Below are positions 36,911 through 45,798 of a DNA stretch of 64,000 nt, piece by piece. The stretch is from DASUAS01 sp963819475. GTDB taxonomy: Bacteria; Actinomycetota; Acidimicrobiia; IMCC26256; DASPTH01. The notes beneath the pieces are model-generated. The model searched no databases, was not told the DNA's origin, and was given only the letters and a program-made list of their open reading frames with translations. The position numbers were made by a program, and so were the translations under genes. The DNA lies in NCBI GenBank assembly GCA_963819475.1, contig CAWFWE010000002.1, positions 1,240,001 to 1,304,000 of the forward strand. The letters are read 5' to 3'. Position 1 is the stretch's first letter. Each line of letters begins with the position of its first letter.

Positions 36911-36993
36911 GGCAACAGCGTCACGAAGTGTTCGGGGCTCCATGGCTCTCGCGTCGGCTCGTCTAGTGTCCCCGAACGTCCGGCCGCGTACCA

Positions 36994-37008
36994 GGGACCT
37001 TGGTCCCA
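36994..37008. promoter_or_regulatory. DosR-box-like operator upstream of PNPOx copy 3
   Basis: GGGACCTTGGTCCCA. Its first 14 bases are a near-perfect palindrome (GGGACC-TT-GGTCCC), the closest here to the symmetric mycobacterial DosR box. It lies 62 bp before the short ORF at 37071 and 136 bp before the PNPOx ATG. Confidence 0.7.
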
Positions 37009-37070
37009 CCGGCGCCGCGCGGTGCACCATCGGACGGTACGGACGAACCCGAGGTCGTGGGAGGATCGGC

Positions 37071-37148
37071 GTGTTGGCCATGCGAGCGATCGAGCAGGCG
37101 CCACCGGTGCGCGGTGGGTCCATGTCGCGGGGCGGTGAGCTCCGATGA
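37071..37148 (+). CDS. Possible 25-residue leader ORF
   Basis: A GTG preceded by GGAGG encodes VLAMRAIEQAPPVRGGSMSR plus five residues, and its TGA overlaps the PNPOx ATG as ATGA. It may be a coupled leader or simply part of the untranslated region. Confidence 0.3.
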   Translation: MLAMRAIEQAPPVRGGSMSRGGELR

Positions 37149-37573
37149 CGAGTCGAGGCCTCGCGATCCTGGCGCGCGACGAGTGTCTCGAGTTGCTCCG
37201 TGCGAACAGTCTGGGACGAGTGGCGCTGCGAATCGGCGAAACCCCGGCGATCCTGCCCGTGAACTATGCGATGCTGGACGAGGATGTGGTCTTCCGCACG
37301 GATCCCGGGAGCAAATTGTCCGCCGCACTGATGCGCGTCCTCGTCGCCTTCGAGATCGACCACGCGGACTCGGCCACCCGCACGGGCTGGAGCGTGCTGG
37401 TCACGGGCTACGTCGAAGAGATCCGTGACGCGGGCACGCTCGCCCGGGTCGCCGAGCTCGGGCTCGAGGCATGGGTGGTCGAAGGTCGCGACTTCGTCGT
37501 TCGCATCGACACCAGGACCATCTCCGGTCGGCGACTCGCCGCGACGGCCGGGTCCGCCACGGCCCCGGCGTAG
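37145..37573 (+). CDS. PNPOx-like split-barrel flavin-binding protein (copy 3)
   Basis: 142 residues with RDECLELLRANSLGRVALRI, AILPVNYAMLDEDVVFRTDP, AFEIDHAD and GWSVLVTGYVEEI. It is closest to copy 2 (27126). The product is complete for the family and lacks any signal peptide. A strong palindromic operator and possibly a leader ORF precede it. The cofactor is unproven, with FMN, F420 or haem possible. Confidence 0.88.
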   Translation: MTSRGLAILARDECLELLRANSLGRVALRIGETPAILPVNYAMLDEDVVFRTDPGSKLSAALMRVLVAFEIDHADSATRTGWSVLVTGYVEEIRDAGTLARVAELGLEAWVVEGRDFVVRIDTRTISGRRLAATAGSATAPA

Positions 37574-37637
37574 CGCCGGACACGCTCGAAGCAGGTCTCC
37601 TCCCCGTGCGCGGCATGACGGGAGTCACTCCCTCCCG

Positions 37638-38996
37638 TCAACCGCGTCCGTCGTCGCTCCCCCCGCTGACGCTCCGCGCCGGCGCGAGGTGGTACACGAA
37701 CCAGTCACGGGCGAGGCGCGCCGCGGCCTCGAGCGTGCCGGGTTCCTCGAAGAGATGGGTCGCGCCCGGAACGATCTCGATGGCGTACGGGCACGACAGC
37801 TCGGCGGCCGCCCGGCGGTTGAGGTCGAGCACCTGCGCATCGCGGCTTCCGACGATGAGCAAGGTGGGCGCGTGCACTTCCGCGAGGCGCGGCGCGGCGA
37901 GGTCGGGACGACCGCCCCGGGAGACGACGGCCCGGACGCTCGGTTCGTCGGCCGCGGCGCACAAGGCTGCGGCCGCACCGGTGCTGGCACCGAAGTAGCC
38001 GACACCGAGTCCGGCGAGGTCCGGCTCCCGGTGCACCCAGTGGGTGACGGTACGGAGCCGCCGCGCGAGCAATTCGATGTCGAACGTGTTGGCGCGGTCG
38101 ACCGCTTCGCTCGGCGTGAGCAGATCGAACAGCACGGTGCCGAGGCCGGACGCGTTGAGCTCGTGAGCGACGAGCCGGTTGCGGGGGCTGTGACGGCCGC
38201 TGCCACTGCCGTGGGCGAAGACGACCACACCCGTCGCACCGCTGGGGACCGTGAGGTGGCCGGCCAGCCGCACACCACCGGCGTCGATCGCGATCTCGTC
38301 GTCGCGTCGCGTGGGGCTCGGGTCGTCACCGGGACGGTGTTCGTAGGCGCCCACGACGCCGGGGCTGTTGGCTGCGAGCAGCCTGACGACCTCGTCGTCG
38401 GGGGTCGGGGAGAACCGCGTGTACCACTCCCCCACGGCGTAGAACGGCACCGGGGTCGCGAGCACGACGACTTCGTCGGCAACGCCGGCCAGCTCCTGCA
38501 CGCTCTCCCGGGCCGCGACCGGGACCGCCAGGACCACGCGACGCGCTCCGTGCGCCCGGGCGACCTCGAGCGCGGCGCGTGCAGTACCGCCGGTCGCGAT
38601 GCCGTCGTCGACCACGACCACCGTCCGCCCGGCAAGCGGGACCATGGGCCGACCACGGCGATACAGCTGGGCGCGTCGTTCCACCTCGCGCCGTTCGCGC
38701 GCTTCCACGGCGGCGATGGTGGAGGAGGAGACCCCCGCCTGGCGCACGACGTCGTCGTTGAGGACGCGTACGCCGCCTTCGCCGACCGCGCCCATTCCGA
38801 GCTCGGGCTGGACGGGGACGCCGAGCTTGCGCACGACGATCACGTCGAGGGGCGCGTCGAGGGCCCGCGCAACCTCGAACGCGACCGGCACACCGCCCCG
38901 GGGCAGGCCCACGACGACCGGATGCTCATCCCGCAGGTGGCGGAGGCGGGCGCCCAGCTGTTGCCCGGCATCCCGGCGATCTCGGAACCCTCGCAT
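37638..38996 (-). CDS. Phosphoribosyltransferase fused to alpha/beta hydrolase (Rv0571c-like)
   Basis: The ATG at 38996 follows GAGGAGG. Residues 1-215 form a type I phosphoribosyltransferase with GLPRGGVPVAFEVARAL and PRPP loop VVVVDDGIATGGTARAALE. Residues 235-452 form a dienelactone-hydrolase-like domain with FAHGSGSGRHSPRN, nucleophile elbow VGYFGASTGAAAALCAA, APTLLIVGSRDAQVLDL and the catalytic histidine in PGATHLFEEPG. The same fusion is Rv0571c in the DosR regulon. Substrates are unknown. Two operators lie in the divergent gap toward the CBS gene. Confidence 0.92.
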   Translation of the reverse strand: MRGFRDRRDAGQQLGARLRHLRDEHPVVVGLPRGGVPVAFEVARALDAPLDVIVVRKLGVPVQPELGMGAVGEGGVRVLNDDVVRQAGVSSSTIAAVEARERREVERRAQLYRRGRPMVPLAGRTVVVVDDGIATGGTARAALEVARAHGARRVVLAVPVAARESVQELAGVADEVVVLATPVPFYAVGEWYTRFSPTPDDEVVRLLAANSPGVVGAYEHRPGDDPSPTRRDDEIAIDAGGVRLAGHLTVPSGATGVVVFAHGSGSGRHSPRNRLVAHELNASGLGTVLFDLLTPSEAVDRANTFDIELLARRLRTVTHWVHREPDLAGLGVGYFGASTGAAAALCAAADEPSVRAVVSRGGRPDLAAPRLAEVHAPTLLIVGSRDAQVLDLNRRAAAELSCPYAIEIVPGATHLFEEPGTLEAAARLARDWFVYHLAPARSVSGGSDDGRG

Positions 38997-39104
38997 GACG
39001 ACGACCTCCTCCGCGGCTGACTCGACGCGTCGCTCCCGCTCCCGGTCGTCAGTCGCTGCATTGTGTGATGCTGCCGATCGTCGCGGGTCCGGTCCGGGCG
39101 GCCC

Positions 39105-39119
39105 AGGGCCGAAGGTCAC
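39105..39119. promoter_or_regulatory. DosR-box-like operator, hydrolase side
   Basis: AGGGCCGAAGGTCAC, whose complement matches the consensus at 14 of 15 positions, 109 bp upstream of the phosphoribosyltransferase-hydrolase start. Confidence 0.7.
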
Positions 39120-39161
39120 CGAACCCGCGCGAGGTGCGGCGGCGAGCATCCGATCGCGGTT

Positions 39162-39176
39162 GTGACCTCCGGCCCT
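39162..39176. promoter_or_regulatory. DosR-box-like operator, CBS side
   Basis: GTGACCTCCGGCCCT matches the consensus at 13 of 15 positions, 111 bp before the CBS-protein ATG. The two sites sit symmetrically in the 290-bp divergent gap. Confidence 0.7.
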
Positions 39177-39286
39177 GCCGCGCCACCGTCGAGACCGACA
39201 AGCTGGGGAAGTTGATCGGTACGGAGATCGCCAATCCGGACCTCACGACGTAGCCCGTCCGGGCGCGGTCACTGAGAGGTGGGACC

Positions 39287-40120
39287 ATGCGGGTCGAATT
39301 GGAAGCGGTAGGAGCCCTGGTGCGCTCGCCGGCCGTGGTGGTGGACGCGGGAGCTCCGCTCCGTACCGTGGCCGAGATCCTGACCGAGGAGTCGATCGGC
39401 GCCGCGCTGGTCCGCCGCTCCGTGCTCACGGAGGGGACGATCCGGCATCCCGACGGCATGGTCTCCGAGCGCGACGTCTGCCATGCGGTTGCGGCCGGGC
39501 TCGATCCCGACACGATCCGCGCCGGGGAGGTGATGTCGGTCGACCTCGCCGACGCTCGCCCATCGGACACGATCCTCCGAGTGGCTGAGAGGATGCTCGC
39601 GTACGGCGTCCGGCACGTCCCCATCGGCGACGAGGAGGGGTACGTGGGCGTCGTCTCCGAGCGAGACGCCATGAGCGCGCTCGTCCAGGAGATCCACGAG
39701 CAGCGCACACGCACGAGGACCATCGACGCGCGCGGTCCGATCGAGGACCTGGTGCGCGGTGCACCGGTGACGATCGACGAGAACATGACCTTGCGCGCCG
39801 TCGCCGGCGTGCTCGCCGCGGAAGAAATCGGCGTCGCACTGGTGCTGCGGGGCGGCCGGACGGTCGGGATCGTGTCGGAGCGGGACGTCACCACTGCACT
39901 CGCCGACGACGCCGACCCCGACGTCGTCTGGTCGGCCGACGTCATGACGGAAGATCTCGTCACTGCCCGTGCCGACGAGCCGATCATCGCCGTGGCGCTG
40001 CGTCTGATGAGCGAGCCGATCCGTCACGTCGTCGTCCTCGGCGACGGTGGCGCCATTGGGATCGTGTCCTCCCGGGACGTGCTCTGCGTGCTGGCGGACG
40101 ACCTGCTGGCCTCACGCTGA
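39287..40120 (+). CDS. Four-CBS-domain protein (Hrp1/Rv2626c-like, duplicated)
   Basis: 277 residues made only of CBS motifs. The first pair (about 8-135) has MVSERDVCHAVAAG and GVVSERDAMSALVQ. The second pair (about 150-277) has GIVSERDVTTALAD and GIVSSRDVLCVLAD. CBS pairs bind adenine nucleotides and report energy charge. Rv2626c (Hrp1), in the DosR regulon, has one such pair, so this looks like a duplication. No catalytic domain is attached. Confidence 0.92.
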   Translation: MRVELEAVGALVRSPAVVVDAGAPLRTVAEILTEESIGAALVRRSVLTEGTIRHPDGMVSERDVCHAVAAGLDPDTIRAGEVMSVDLADARPSDTILRVAERMLAYGVRHVPIGDEEGYVGVVSERDAMSALVQEIHEQRTRTRTIDARGPIEDLVRGAPVTIDENMTLRAVAGVLAAEEIGVALVLRGGRTVGIVSERDVTTALADDADPDVVWSADVMTEDLVTARADEPIIAVALRLMSEPIRHVVVLGDGGAIGIVSSRDVLCVLADDLLASR

Positions 40121-40142
40121 GCGAGATATCCCGATCGTCGCC

Positions 40143-40625
40143 TCAGACCTTGTAGCCCATGCGTTGCAGGAGTTCGTGGCGCTGCACGGCGTCGACGTCG
40201 GTCTCCACTCCGAGTGGCGGTTCACCGTCGATGACGCCGACGATGCCTCGGCCCTGCGCGGTCTCGACGACGAGCACCTGCAGCGGGTTCGCGGTCGCGC
40301 AGATCACTCGGCAGACCTCGGGGACCTGCTTGATGGCGTTGAGGACGCTGAGCGGATAGCCCTCGCGGAGGAACACGACGAAGCAGTGTCCCGCGCCGAC
40401 GGCTCGGGCGTTCCGGACCGCGAGCTCGACCAGCTCGTCGTCGTTGCCGGCTCGGCGAACCAGGCGGGGTCCCGAGGACTCGCAGAACGCGATCCCAAAG
40501 CGGAGCTGGGGCGATGCGCACGCGAGCACCTCGTAGAGGTCCTCGACCGTCTTGATGAAATGTCCCTGGCCGACGATCACGTTGAGCATTTCCGGCTTGT
40601 CGATCGTCACGATCTCGATGTCCAC
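40143..40625 (-). CDS. Adenosine-specific kinase-like protein (PF04008 family)
   Basis: 160 residues from a GTG (VDIEIVTIDKPEMLNVIVGQ) after AAGGAGG. Diagnostic blocks include GHFIKTVEDLYEVLACASPQ, FGIAFCESSGPRLVRRAGND, GHCFVVFLREGYPLSVLNAI and VICATANPLQVLV. The family is conserved in archaea and bacteria, is named from an archaeal structure, and has a poorly established reaction. It follows the USP at 40657 by 31 bases on the same strand, so the two are co-transcribed. An operator-like core (40638-40652) overlaps its ribosome site, so it is doubtful. Confidence 0.85.
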   Translation of the reverse strand: MDIEIVTIDKPEMLNVIVGQGHFIKTVEDLYEVLACASPQLRFGIAFCESSGPRLVRRAGNDDELVELAVRNARAVGAGHCFVVFLREGYPLSVLNAIKQVPEVCRVICATANPLQVLVVETAQGRGIVGVIDGEPPLGVETDVDAVQRHELLQRMGYKV

Positions 40626-40637
40626 GAGGGCACCTCC

Positions 40638-40652
40638 TTGGCCGAAGGTCTG
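40638..40652. promoter_or_regulatory. Weak operator candidate overlapping a ribosome site
   Basis: TTGGCCGAAGGTCTG contains the 11-base core of the consensus (11 of 15) but overlaps the ribosome-binding region of the adenosine-kinase-like gene. It would act, if at all, as an internal element. Confidence 0.25.
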
Positions 40653-40656
40653 CTTG

Positions 40657-41469
40657 TCATCCGGCGAGGCCGGACGGACGCAGCGTGAGCGCGGGACACG
40701 GTGCGTGGCGCACGGCCGCCATCGTCACGCTCCCTGCGGTGAACCGCTCGAGGCCGGTGCGACCGTGCGTCGACAGGGCGAGGAAAGCGCGCGGCCGCTT
40801 CCCCGCGAACTCGACGATCGCCTCGGCCGGATGCGACGAGTGGAGGAGATGGCTGCGGACACGTACCGACGGCCCCTCCAGTTCGCCCACCACCCGCTCG
40901 AGGTACGCCGCCGACAGGGTCTCCGAACCCGGGCTCGCCTCCCCGTGCTGCTGGGCATCGACGACGCCGAGGAGCATGACGTCCAGGTGCATGTCACGGG
41001 CCCAGGCCGCGGCGACGGGCGCGATCGCGGATCCGAGCTTCGAGCCGTCGAGGCAAACGACGAGCTCCTCGAGCTGCGTCGGTCCGTGCGGCACCGCGGG
41101 CCCGACGAGGACCACCGGAACGTGGGCGCGGCGCAACGTCTCTTCGGCCACGCTGCCGAAGACCGCCTGACCCGCCCGGCCTCGCGCGTGGGTCGCGAGG
41201 CAGACCACCGGATCCGGGTTCTCCTCCACCATCGCCACGATCGCGCTCGCCGCGAGGCGGTCATCGACCACGATCGACTCGGGGTCCGGGATCCCGGCGT
41301 CGCGAGCGGCCTCCTCGAGGTAGTGGTGGGGCTCGGAGACCACTCCCCCGTAGCGCGCGGTAACCACGACGACCCGGGCCTCCGAGAGCCGGGCGACCTC
41401 GGCGGCCGGCCGCAGCGCGCGCTCGGCGAACGCGGAGCCGTCGAGCGGCACGACCACGGTTCCGGGCAT
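40657..41469 (-). CDS. Universal stress protein, two tandem Usp domains
   Basis: 270 residues from an ATG with GGAGG (MPGTVVVPLDGSAFAERALR). Domain one ends THARGRAGQAVFGSVAEETL and VPVVLVGP. Domain two runs from LVVCLDGSKLGSAIAPVAAA to the loop THGRTGLERFTAGSVT and CPALTLRPSG. It is the first gene of a pair with the adenosine-kinase-like protein. The operator at 41658 lies 189 bp upstream. Confidence 0.92.
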   Translation of the reverse strand: MPGTVVVPLDGSAFAERALRPAAEVARLSEARVVVVTARYGGVVSEPHHYLEEAARDAGIPDPESIVVDDRLAASAIVAMVEENPDPVVCLATHARGRAGQAVFGSVAEETLRRAHVPVVLVGPAVPHGPTQLEELVVCLDGSKLGSAIAPVAAAWARDMHLDVMLLGVVDAQQHGEASPGSETLSAAYLERVVGELEGPSVRVRSHLLHSSHPAEAIVEFAGKRPRAFLALSTHGRTGLERFTAGSVTMAAVRHAPCPALTLRPSGLAG

Positions 41470-41657
41470 TCCCGCCTCCTTCGTCCACCGCGCTATGTCG
41501 ATCGGGCTTCCTCGATCGGCGGCATTACCTGAGCGTCCGCCCACCGTCGCGACCCACCCTCGGAGTGGTGTGCTCGCTCATCGGTTGCTCGTCCGCGCCC
41601 TGGGTACGACCGGCTCCGTCTCTCATCCCACGATCGCGGACTCGAGCGAGTGTCGGT

Positions 41658-41672
41658 AGGGGCCAAGGTCCC
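41658..41672. promoter_or_regulatory. DosR-box-like operator upstream of USP
   Basis: AGGGGCCAAGGTCCC, whose complement matches the consensus at 13 of 15 positions. It lies just downstream of the SulP stop and 189 bp upstream of the USP ATG, farther than most sites. Confidence 0.6.
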
Positions 41673-41677
41673 ACGTC

Positions 41678-42950
41678 CTACGAGAAGAACCTGGTGGTGT
41701 CGCCCTGGTCGCTCCAGTCGACCCATTCGGTGCCCGTCTCCCCGAGGTAGGCGTTGATCGCGGTGCCGAGGGTCGGGAACAGGTGGTTCTCGCCGATGCG
41801 GTCGCAGAGCCCGTACGCACGCAGGACATCCTTGACCGGCCCCTTGATCTCGGCGAGCGCGAGCGTGACGCCCTTCCCCGCGAGCTCGTCGAGCAGCCGC
41901 CCCAGCGCCTCGGCGCCGGTCGTGTCGACGTCGGTGATCGGCTCAGCCGCCAGGACGACCCAACGGATCGGGTCCTCCCGGGCCGCGATGCCCGTGGCCA
42001 GGCGCTCGGCGAAGAGCTCCGCGTTCGCGAAGAAAATTGGCGCGTCGAAGCGGAACAGGAAGAGGCCCGGGATCTGGACGGCCTCGGGATGCCGCTCGAC
42101 GTCGTGGTAACCCTTGCGCCCCCGCACCCGTCCGAGCACCGCGTCGTAGGGTCGCCACGCACGGCGGACGAAATCGCCGAGTGACAGCACGATCGCGACC
42201 ACGATGCCCTCCAGCGCGCCGAGGGCGACGACGCCCACCAGCGGTCAAGCCGAACACCGCCGTCGCCGCGGCGGCACCGACGACGGCGAGGACGATCCCC
42301 GGCACCCTCGGGCACCAGCGGCGGCACGCGAGGATCACCCCGAGAGATGCGACGCCGATGACGAGCGCTGGGACGACGGTCGCACCGTCTCGCAGGCCGC
42401 GCACGAACGCTTCCAACTGGTCGTGCACACCGGTCGCGGTCGTGGTGAAGCCGAACAGCTTCGGGAGCTGGCTCACGAGCAGGACGACCGCGATCCCGTT
42501 GAGGAAGCCGATGCGGACCGGCTTGGAGAAGAGCTCGGCGAGGATGCCGATCCGGGCGAGCCCGGCCGCGACGCAGAAGACGCCCATCAACAACGCGAGC
42601 AGGCCTGCGAGCGCGACCGCACGGGACGGATCGCCGTGGGCACCGAGGAGCGGCAGCAATGCGGCAGCGATCATGGGGCCGAGCGCCGAGTCGGGGCCGA
42701 GCACGAGGAACCTCGACGTCCCGAAGAGCGCGTAGGCGAGCAGGGCGACCACCGATGTGTACAGGCCGGTGACCGGCGGGAGCCCGGCGAGCGCTGCGTA
42801 CGCCATGCCCTGCGGCACGAGCAGGACGGTCAGCACCAGCCCGGCGACGACGTCCTGCCGCGCCCAACGCCGTTCGTAGGTCCGCGCCGCGACGACGCCC
42901 GGGACCCGGTCGAGGACCTCGCGCACGCGTCGGACTGCTCGGTGGGCCAT
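41678..42950 (-). pseudogene. SulP-family anion transporter with internal deletion
   Basis: The start MAHRAVRRVREVLDRVPGVV and transmembrane block (GLVLTVLLVPQGMAYAALAG; GPDSALGPMIAAALLPLL; GFLNGIAVVLLVSQLPKLFG) are standard SulP. After VFGLTA near 42245 the frame breaks and about 150-190 residues (the later helices) are missing. The sequence resumes at GVVALGALEGIVVAIVLSLG with the last helix and a complete STAS domain (PEAVQIPGLFLFRFDAPIFF; DVDTTGAEALGRLLDEL). SulP proteins carry sulfate, bicarbonate or other anions. It follows the PEP synthase gene by 93 bp. As written it is non-functional. Confidence 0.82.
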
Positions 42951-43043
42951 GGGTCGAGTGTCCACCTCGGCGCCGTCCTCGGCTATGGGCGTTGGTCCCG
43001 GGACGTCGGCATCGCCGTCGCCGATGCGCTCAGAGCCAGGCAC

Positions 43044-45377
43044 TCACCCGCGGGCCGCGTCCAACAGGACTCGCCGCTCGGCGCGGGCCACGACCCGTCG
43101 GGCCCGGTCGACCGCATCGGGATCGACCGAGATCGAAGTGATGCCGAAGCGCACGAGCTGCTCGGCGAACTCGGGGCGGTTCGAGGGCGCTTGGCCGCAG
43201 AGTGACGACGTGAGCCCCGCCGCCCGGGCTCGGCCGATGATGCGTTCGATGGTGTCGAGCACCGCCGCGTCGCTCTCGTCGAACAGCTCGGCACAGAGCT
43301 CGGAATCACGGTCGACGCCGAGCATCAGCTGGGTCAGGTCGTTCGAACCGATGGAGACGCCGTCGATGCCCATGGCGGCGTACTCCGGGATGCGGTACGC
43401 CACCGAGGGCACTTCCGCCATCACCCAGCGGTGGAGTCCGCGGTGGTCGGCGAGGGGGCTCTGCTCGACGAGGTCGAGGCACGCCTCGAGCTCCCAGCGT
43501 GTGCGCACGAACGGGATCATCAGGTGGAGGTTCGGTGTCTCGTCCCGGACCCGCGCCAGCACCTCGAGCTCGAGCCGGAACAGGTCGGGCTCGCGGACGT
43601 AGCGGTAGCAGCCCCGGTACCCGATCATCGGGTTCGCTTCCTCGGGTTCGTACTCCGCGCCGCCGGCGAGGTCCCGGAACTCGTTGCTCCGGAAGTCGGT
43701 GGCCCGGTATACGACCGGTCGCGGCGCGAAGGCGCGGGTGATGCGCAGCAGCGACGCCGACATGCGCTCGACGAGCTCGCGCTCGCGGCCCTCCGCCAGG
43801 AGCCGCCGCGGGTGGGTCCCGCCGAGAGCGTCGGTGAGCATGAACTCCGCCCGCAGCAGGCCGACCCCGTCGACGTCCATGGCCGCGACCCGCTCCGCCT
43901 GGTCGGGGATCGCCAGGTTCACATAGAGGCAGGTGGCGAGCGGCTCGCTCCCGGGCGCGGGAGCGACCGGTGCCGAGACCACCCGGCCGACCGCTGCCGT
44001 CTGCGAGGACGTCGTGTCGCCCTCGAACACGAGGCCCCGCTCGGCGTCGACCGTGACCACCATGCCGTCGTGGAGCTTGGTGGTCGCCTCGCCGGTGCCG
44101 ACGATGCACGGTACGCCGAGCTCCCGGCTGAGAATGGCGGCGTGGCAGGTGATGCCACCGCCGTCGGTCACGACCGCGCCGGCCCGGCGCATGACCGGAG
44201 CCCAGTCCGGGCTCGTCATGGCCGCGACGAGCACCTCGCCGTCGGCGAAGCCGGCGCTCTCGTGCGCGGAGCGCAGCACACGTACTCGACCGCTGACGAC
44301 GCCCGGTGACGCGCCGAGTCCCTGGACCAGACCGGAAGCCGCCGCGGAGGGCGATGGCGACGGTAGGTGGCCGAGCGTCGTGATGGGACGCGACTGGACG
44401 AGCGAGATGGCGTCCCGTTCGATCGTCCACTCCGTGTCCTGTGGTGCTCCGTAGTGCTCTTCGACCTTCATCCCCAGGCGCGCCAGTTCGAGCACCTCGC
44501 GGTCGTCGAGCACGCGGTGCTGCGCCGTCTCCGGCGCGCTTTCGACGCGCTGGTCGTGACCTTCCGACCCGCGCACGATCGCGAACGGCTTCCGCCCGAT
44601 CCTGGTGGAAACGACGGTCGGCCCGGCCTTGTCGACGACGTACGTATCGGGCTCGATCTCGCCGCCGACGACGACCTCACCGAGCCCGTACGCGGCCTCG
44701 ATCACCAGGTGGGACCGGTCACCCGTGCTGGGATCGGCGGTGAACATCACGCCCGAGCGGTCGGCGTTGACCATCTGCTGGACGACGACCGCGATGACCG
44801 GCTCCTCCACCAGGCCCCGGCTGGCGCGGTACGCGCACGCCCGCTCCGAGAACAGCGACGCCCAGCAGTCGAGGACCCGCGCGAGCAGTTCCGCGTGGCC
44901 TCGCACGTTGGTGAAGGTCTCGTTCATGCCCGCGAACGACGCGGTGCTCGAGTCCTCGGAGGTCGCAGAGGAGCGGACCGCGACGAAGGAGTGCTCGCCG
45001 AGCTTCCGGTACGCCTGCCCGACTTCGTCGTGGAGCCATTGGGGAAGACCTGCGCCCCGCACGAGCTCCTGCAGTTCCGTGGCCCGCGTCTCGAGGTCAC
45101 GATCGTCGTGGAGCGCGGCGGCGTTCATCTCGCGCAGCGCCGTGCGAATGCCTGCCTCGTCCAGCGCGGCGAGATAGGCATTCGACGTCACGACGAATCC
45201 TGCGGGAACGCGGAAGCCGGATTGCACCAACTCTCCGAGGTTGGCCCCTTTGCCCCCGACGATCGCGGCATCGAGCGCCGCTCGGTCTTCGAGCCAGACA
45301 ATCCGCGGCACCGAGTCGGTGAGCGCCTGCGCGTGCGGACCTGCGGACGTGTTCGTGGTTCCCGTACGCGTGGTCAT
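43044..45377 (-). CDS. ppsA: Phosphoenolpyruvate synthase
   Basis: 777 residues, full length. The N-terminal ATP-grasp domain has VGGKGANLGELVQSGFRVPA, VRSSATSEDSSTASFAGMNE and GVMFTADPSTGD. The phosphohistidine domain carries H412 in TDGGGITCHAAILSRELGVP. The C-terminal TIM barrel has GLLRAEFML, the active-site NPMIGYRGCYRY and SIGSNDLTQLMLGVDRD, with SLCGQAPS at the end. The enzyme makes PEP from pyruvate and ATP, feeding gluconeogenesis. The domain order distinguishes it from pyruvate phosphate dikinase of plant type. Its start overlaps the preceding small ORF (ATGA). Confidence 0.93.
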   Translation of the reverse strand: MTTRTGTTNTSAGPHAQALTDSVPRIVWLEDRAALDAAIVGGKGANLGELVQSGFRVPAGFVVTSNAYLAALDEAGIRTALREMNAAALHDDRDLETRATELQELVRGAGLPQWLHDEVGQAYRKLGEHSFVAVRSSATSEDSSTASFAGMNETFTNVRGHAELLARVLDCWASLFSERACAYRASRGLVEEPVIAVVVQQMVNADRSGVMFTADPSTGDRSHLVIEAAYGLGEVVVGGEIEPDTYVVDKAGPTVVSTRIGRKPFAIVRGSEGHDQRVESAPETAQHRVLDDREVLELARLGMKVEEHYGAPQDTEWTIERDAISLVQSRPITTLGHLPSPSPSAAASGLVQGLGASPGVVSGRVRVLRSAHESAGFADGEVLVAAMTSPDWAPVMRRAGAVVTDGGGITCHAAILSRELGVPCIVGTGEATTKLHDGMVVTVDAERGLVFEGDTTSSQTAAVGRVVSAPVAPAPGSEPLATCLYVNLAIPDQAERVAAMDVDGVGLLRAEFMLTDALGGTHPRRLLAEGRERELVERMSASLLRITRAFAPRPVVYRATDFRSNEFRDLAGGAEYEPEEANPMIGYRGCYRYVREPDLFRLELEVLARVRDETPNLHLMIPFVRTRWELEACLDLVEQSPLADHRGLHRWVMAEVPSVAYRIPEYAAMGIDGVSIGSNDLTQLMLGVDRDSELCAELFDESDAAVLDTIERIIGRARAAGLTSSLCGQAPSNRPEFAEQLVRFGITSISVDPDAVDRARRVVARAERRVLLDAARG

Positions 45378-45625
45378 GACCGGTCGTCCTCCCGCCCGTC
45401 GTCGACGGCGTCGTCCGGCGACGGGTCGCGGACCTCGGCCGGGGTGTGGTGGACCGCGAGGTCGTCGACCTGGCAGGTCGCGCCGTGCTGCTCGCTCCAC
45501 TGCTCGACCGCGAGGGCGGCTTCCTCGGGGGTGTCGCACAACTCGCGGCCGATCTCTCGACCGTGACGGAACGCGACCACCTCGATGGTCGGGCTCTCGG
45601 CGCCGAACCGGCGGTCTGCACGCAT
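45374..45625 (-). CDS. Small hypothetical protein preceding PEP synthase
   Basis: 83 residues from an ATG with GGGAG upstream: MRADRRFGAESPTIEVVAFR, then DTPEEAALAVEQWSEQHGAT and an acidic tail. It looks like a small alpha/beta protein with no known motif. Its stop overlaps the PEP synthase ATG, so it could regulate or chaperone that enzyme. The operator at 45683 is 58 bp upstream. Confidence 0.7.
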   Translation of the reverse strand: MRADRRFGAESPTIEVVAFRHGREIGRELCDTPEEAALAVEQWSEQHGATCQVDDLAVHHTPAEVRDPSPDDAVDDGREDDRS

Positions 45626-45682
45626 CGGGTGCTCCCTTCATGGCGGATGAGGACATGCTCACCTGCGACGTCCGGCGGAGTT

Positions 45683-45697
45683 AGAGGCGAAGGTCCT
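45683..45697. promoter_or_regulatory. DosR-box-like operator, PEP synthase operon side
   Basis: AGAGGCGAAGGTCCT, whose complement matches the consensus at 12 of 15 positions, 58 bp upstream of the ATG at 45625. Confidence 0.65.
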
Positions 45698-45718
45698 CGA
45701 CCGCGGGTCGGCCGTGTG

Positions 45719-45733
45719 GGGACGTTCGGCCCT
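45719..45733. promoter_or_regulatory. DosR-box-like operator, USP side
   Basis: GGGACGTTCGGCCCT matches the consensus at 14 of 15 positions, 65 bp before the USP ATG at 45799 and 36 bp from the neighbouring site. Confidence 0.75.
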
Positions 45734-45798
45734 ACTTCGCGGGCTCCGAGCGGAGCACGCTGCATGAGAAACCCGCGGACGGCACTGAGGAGCTCCGC

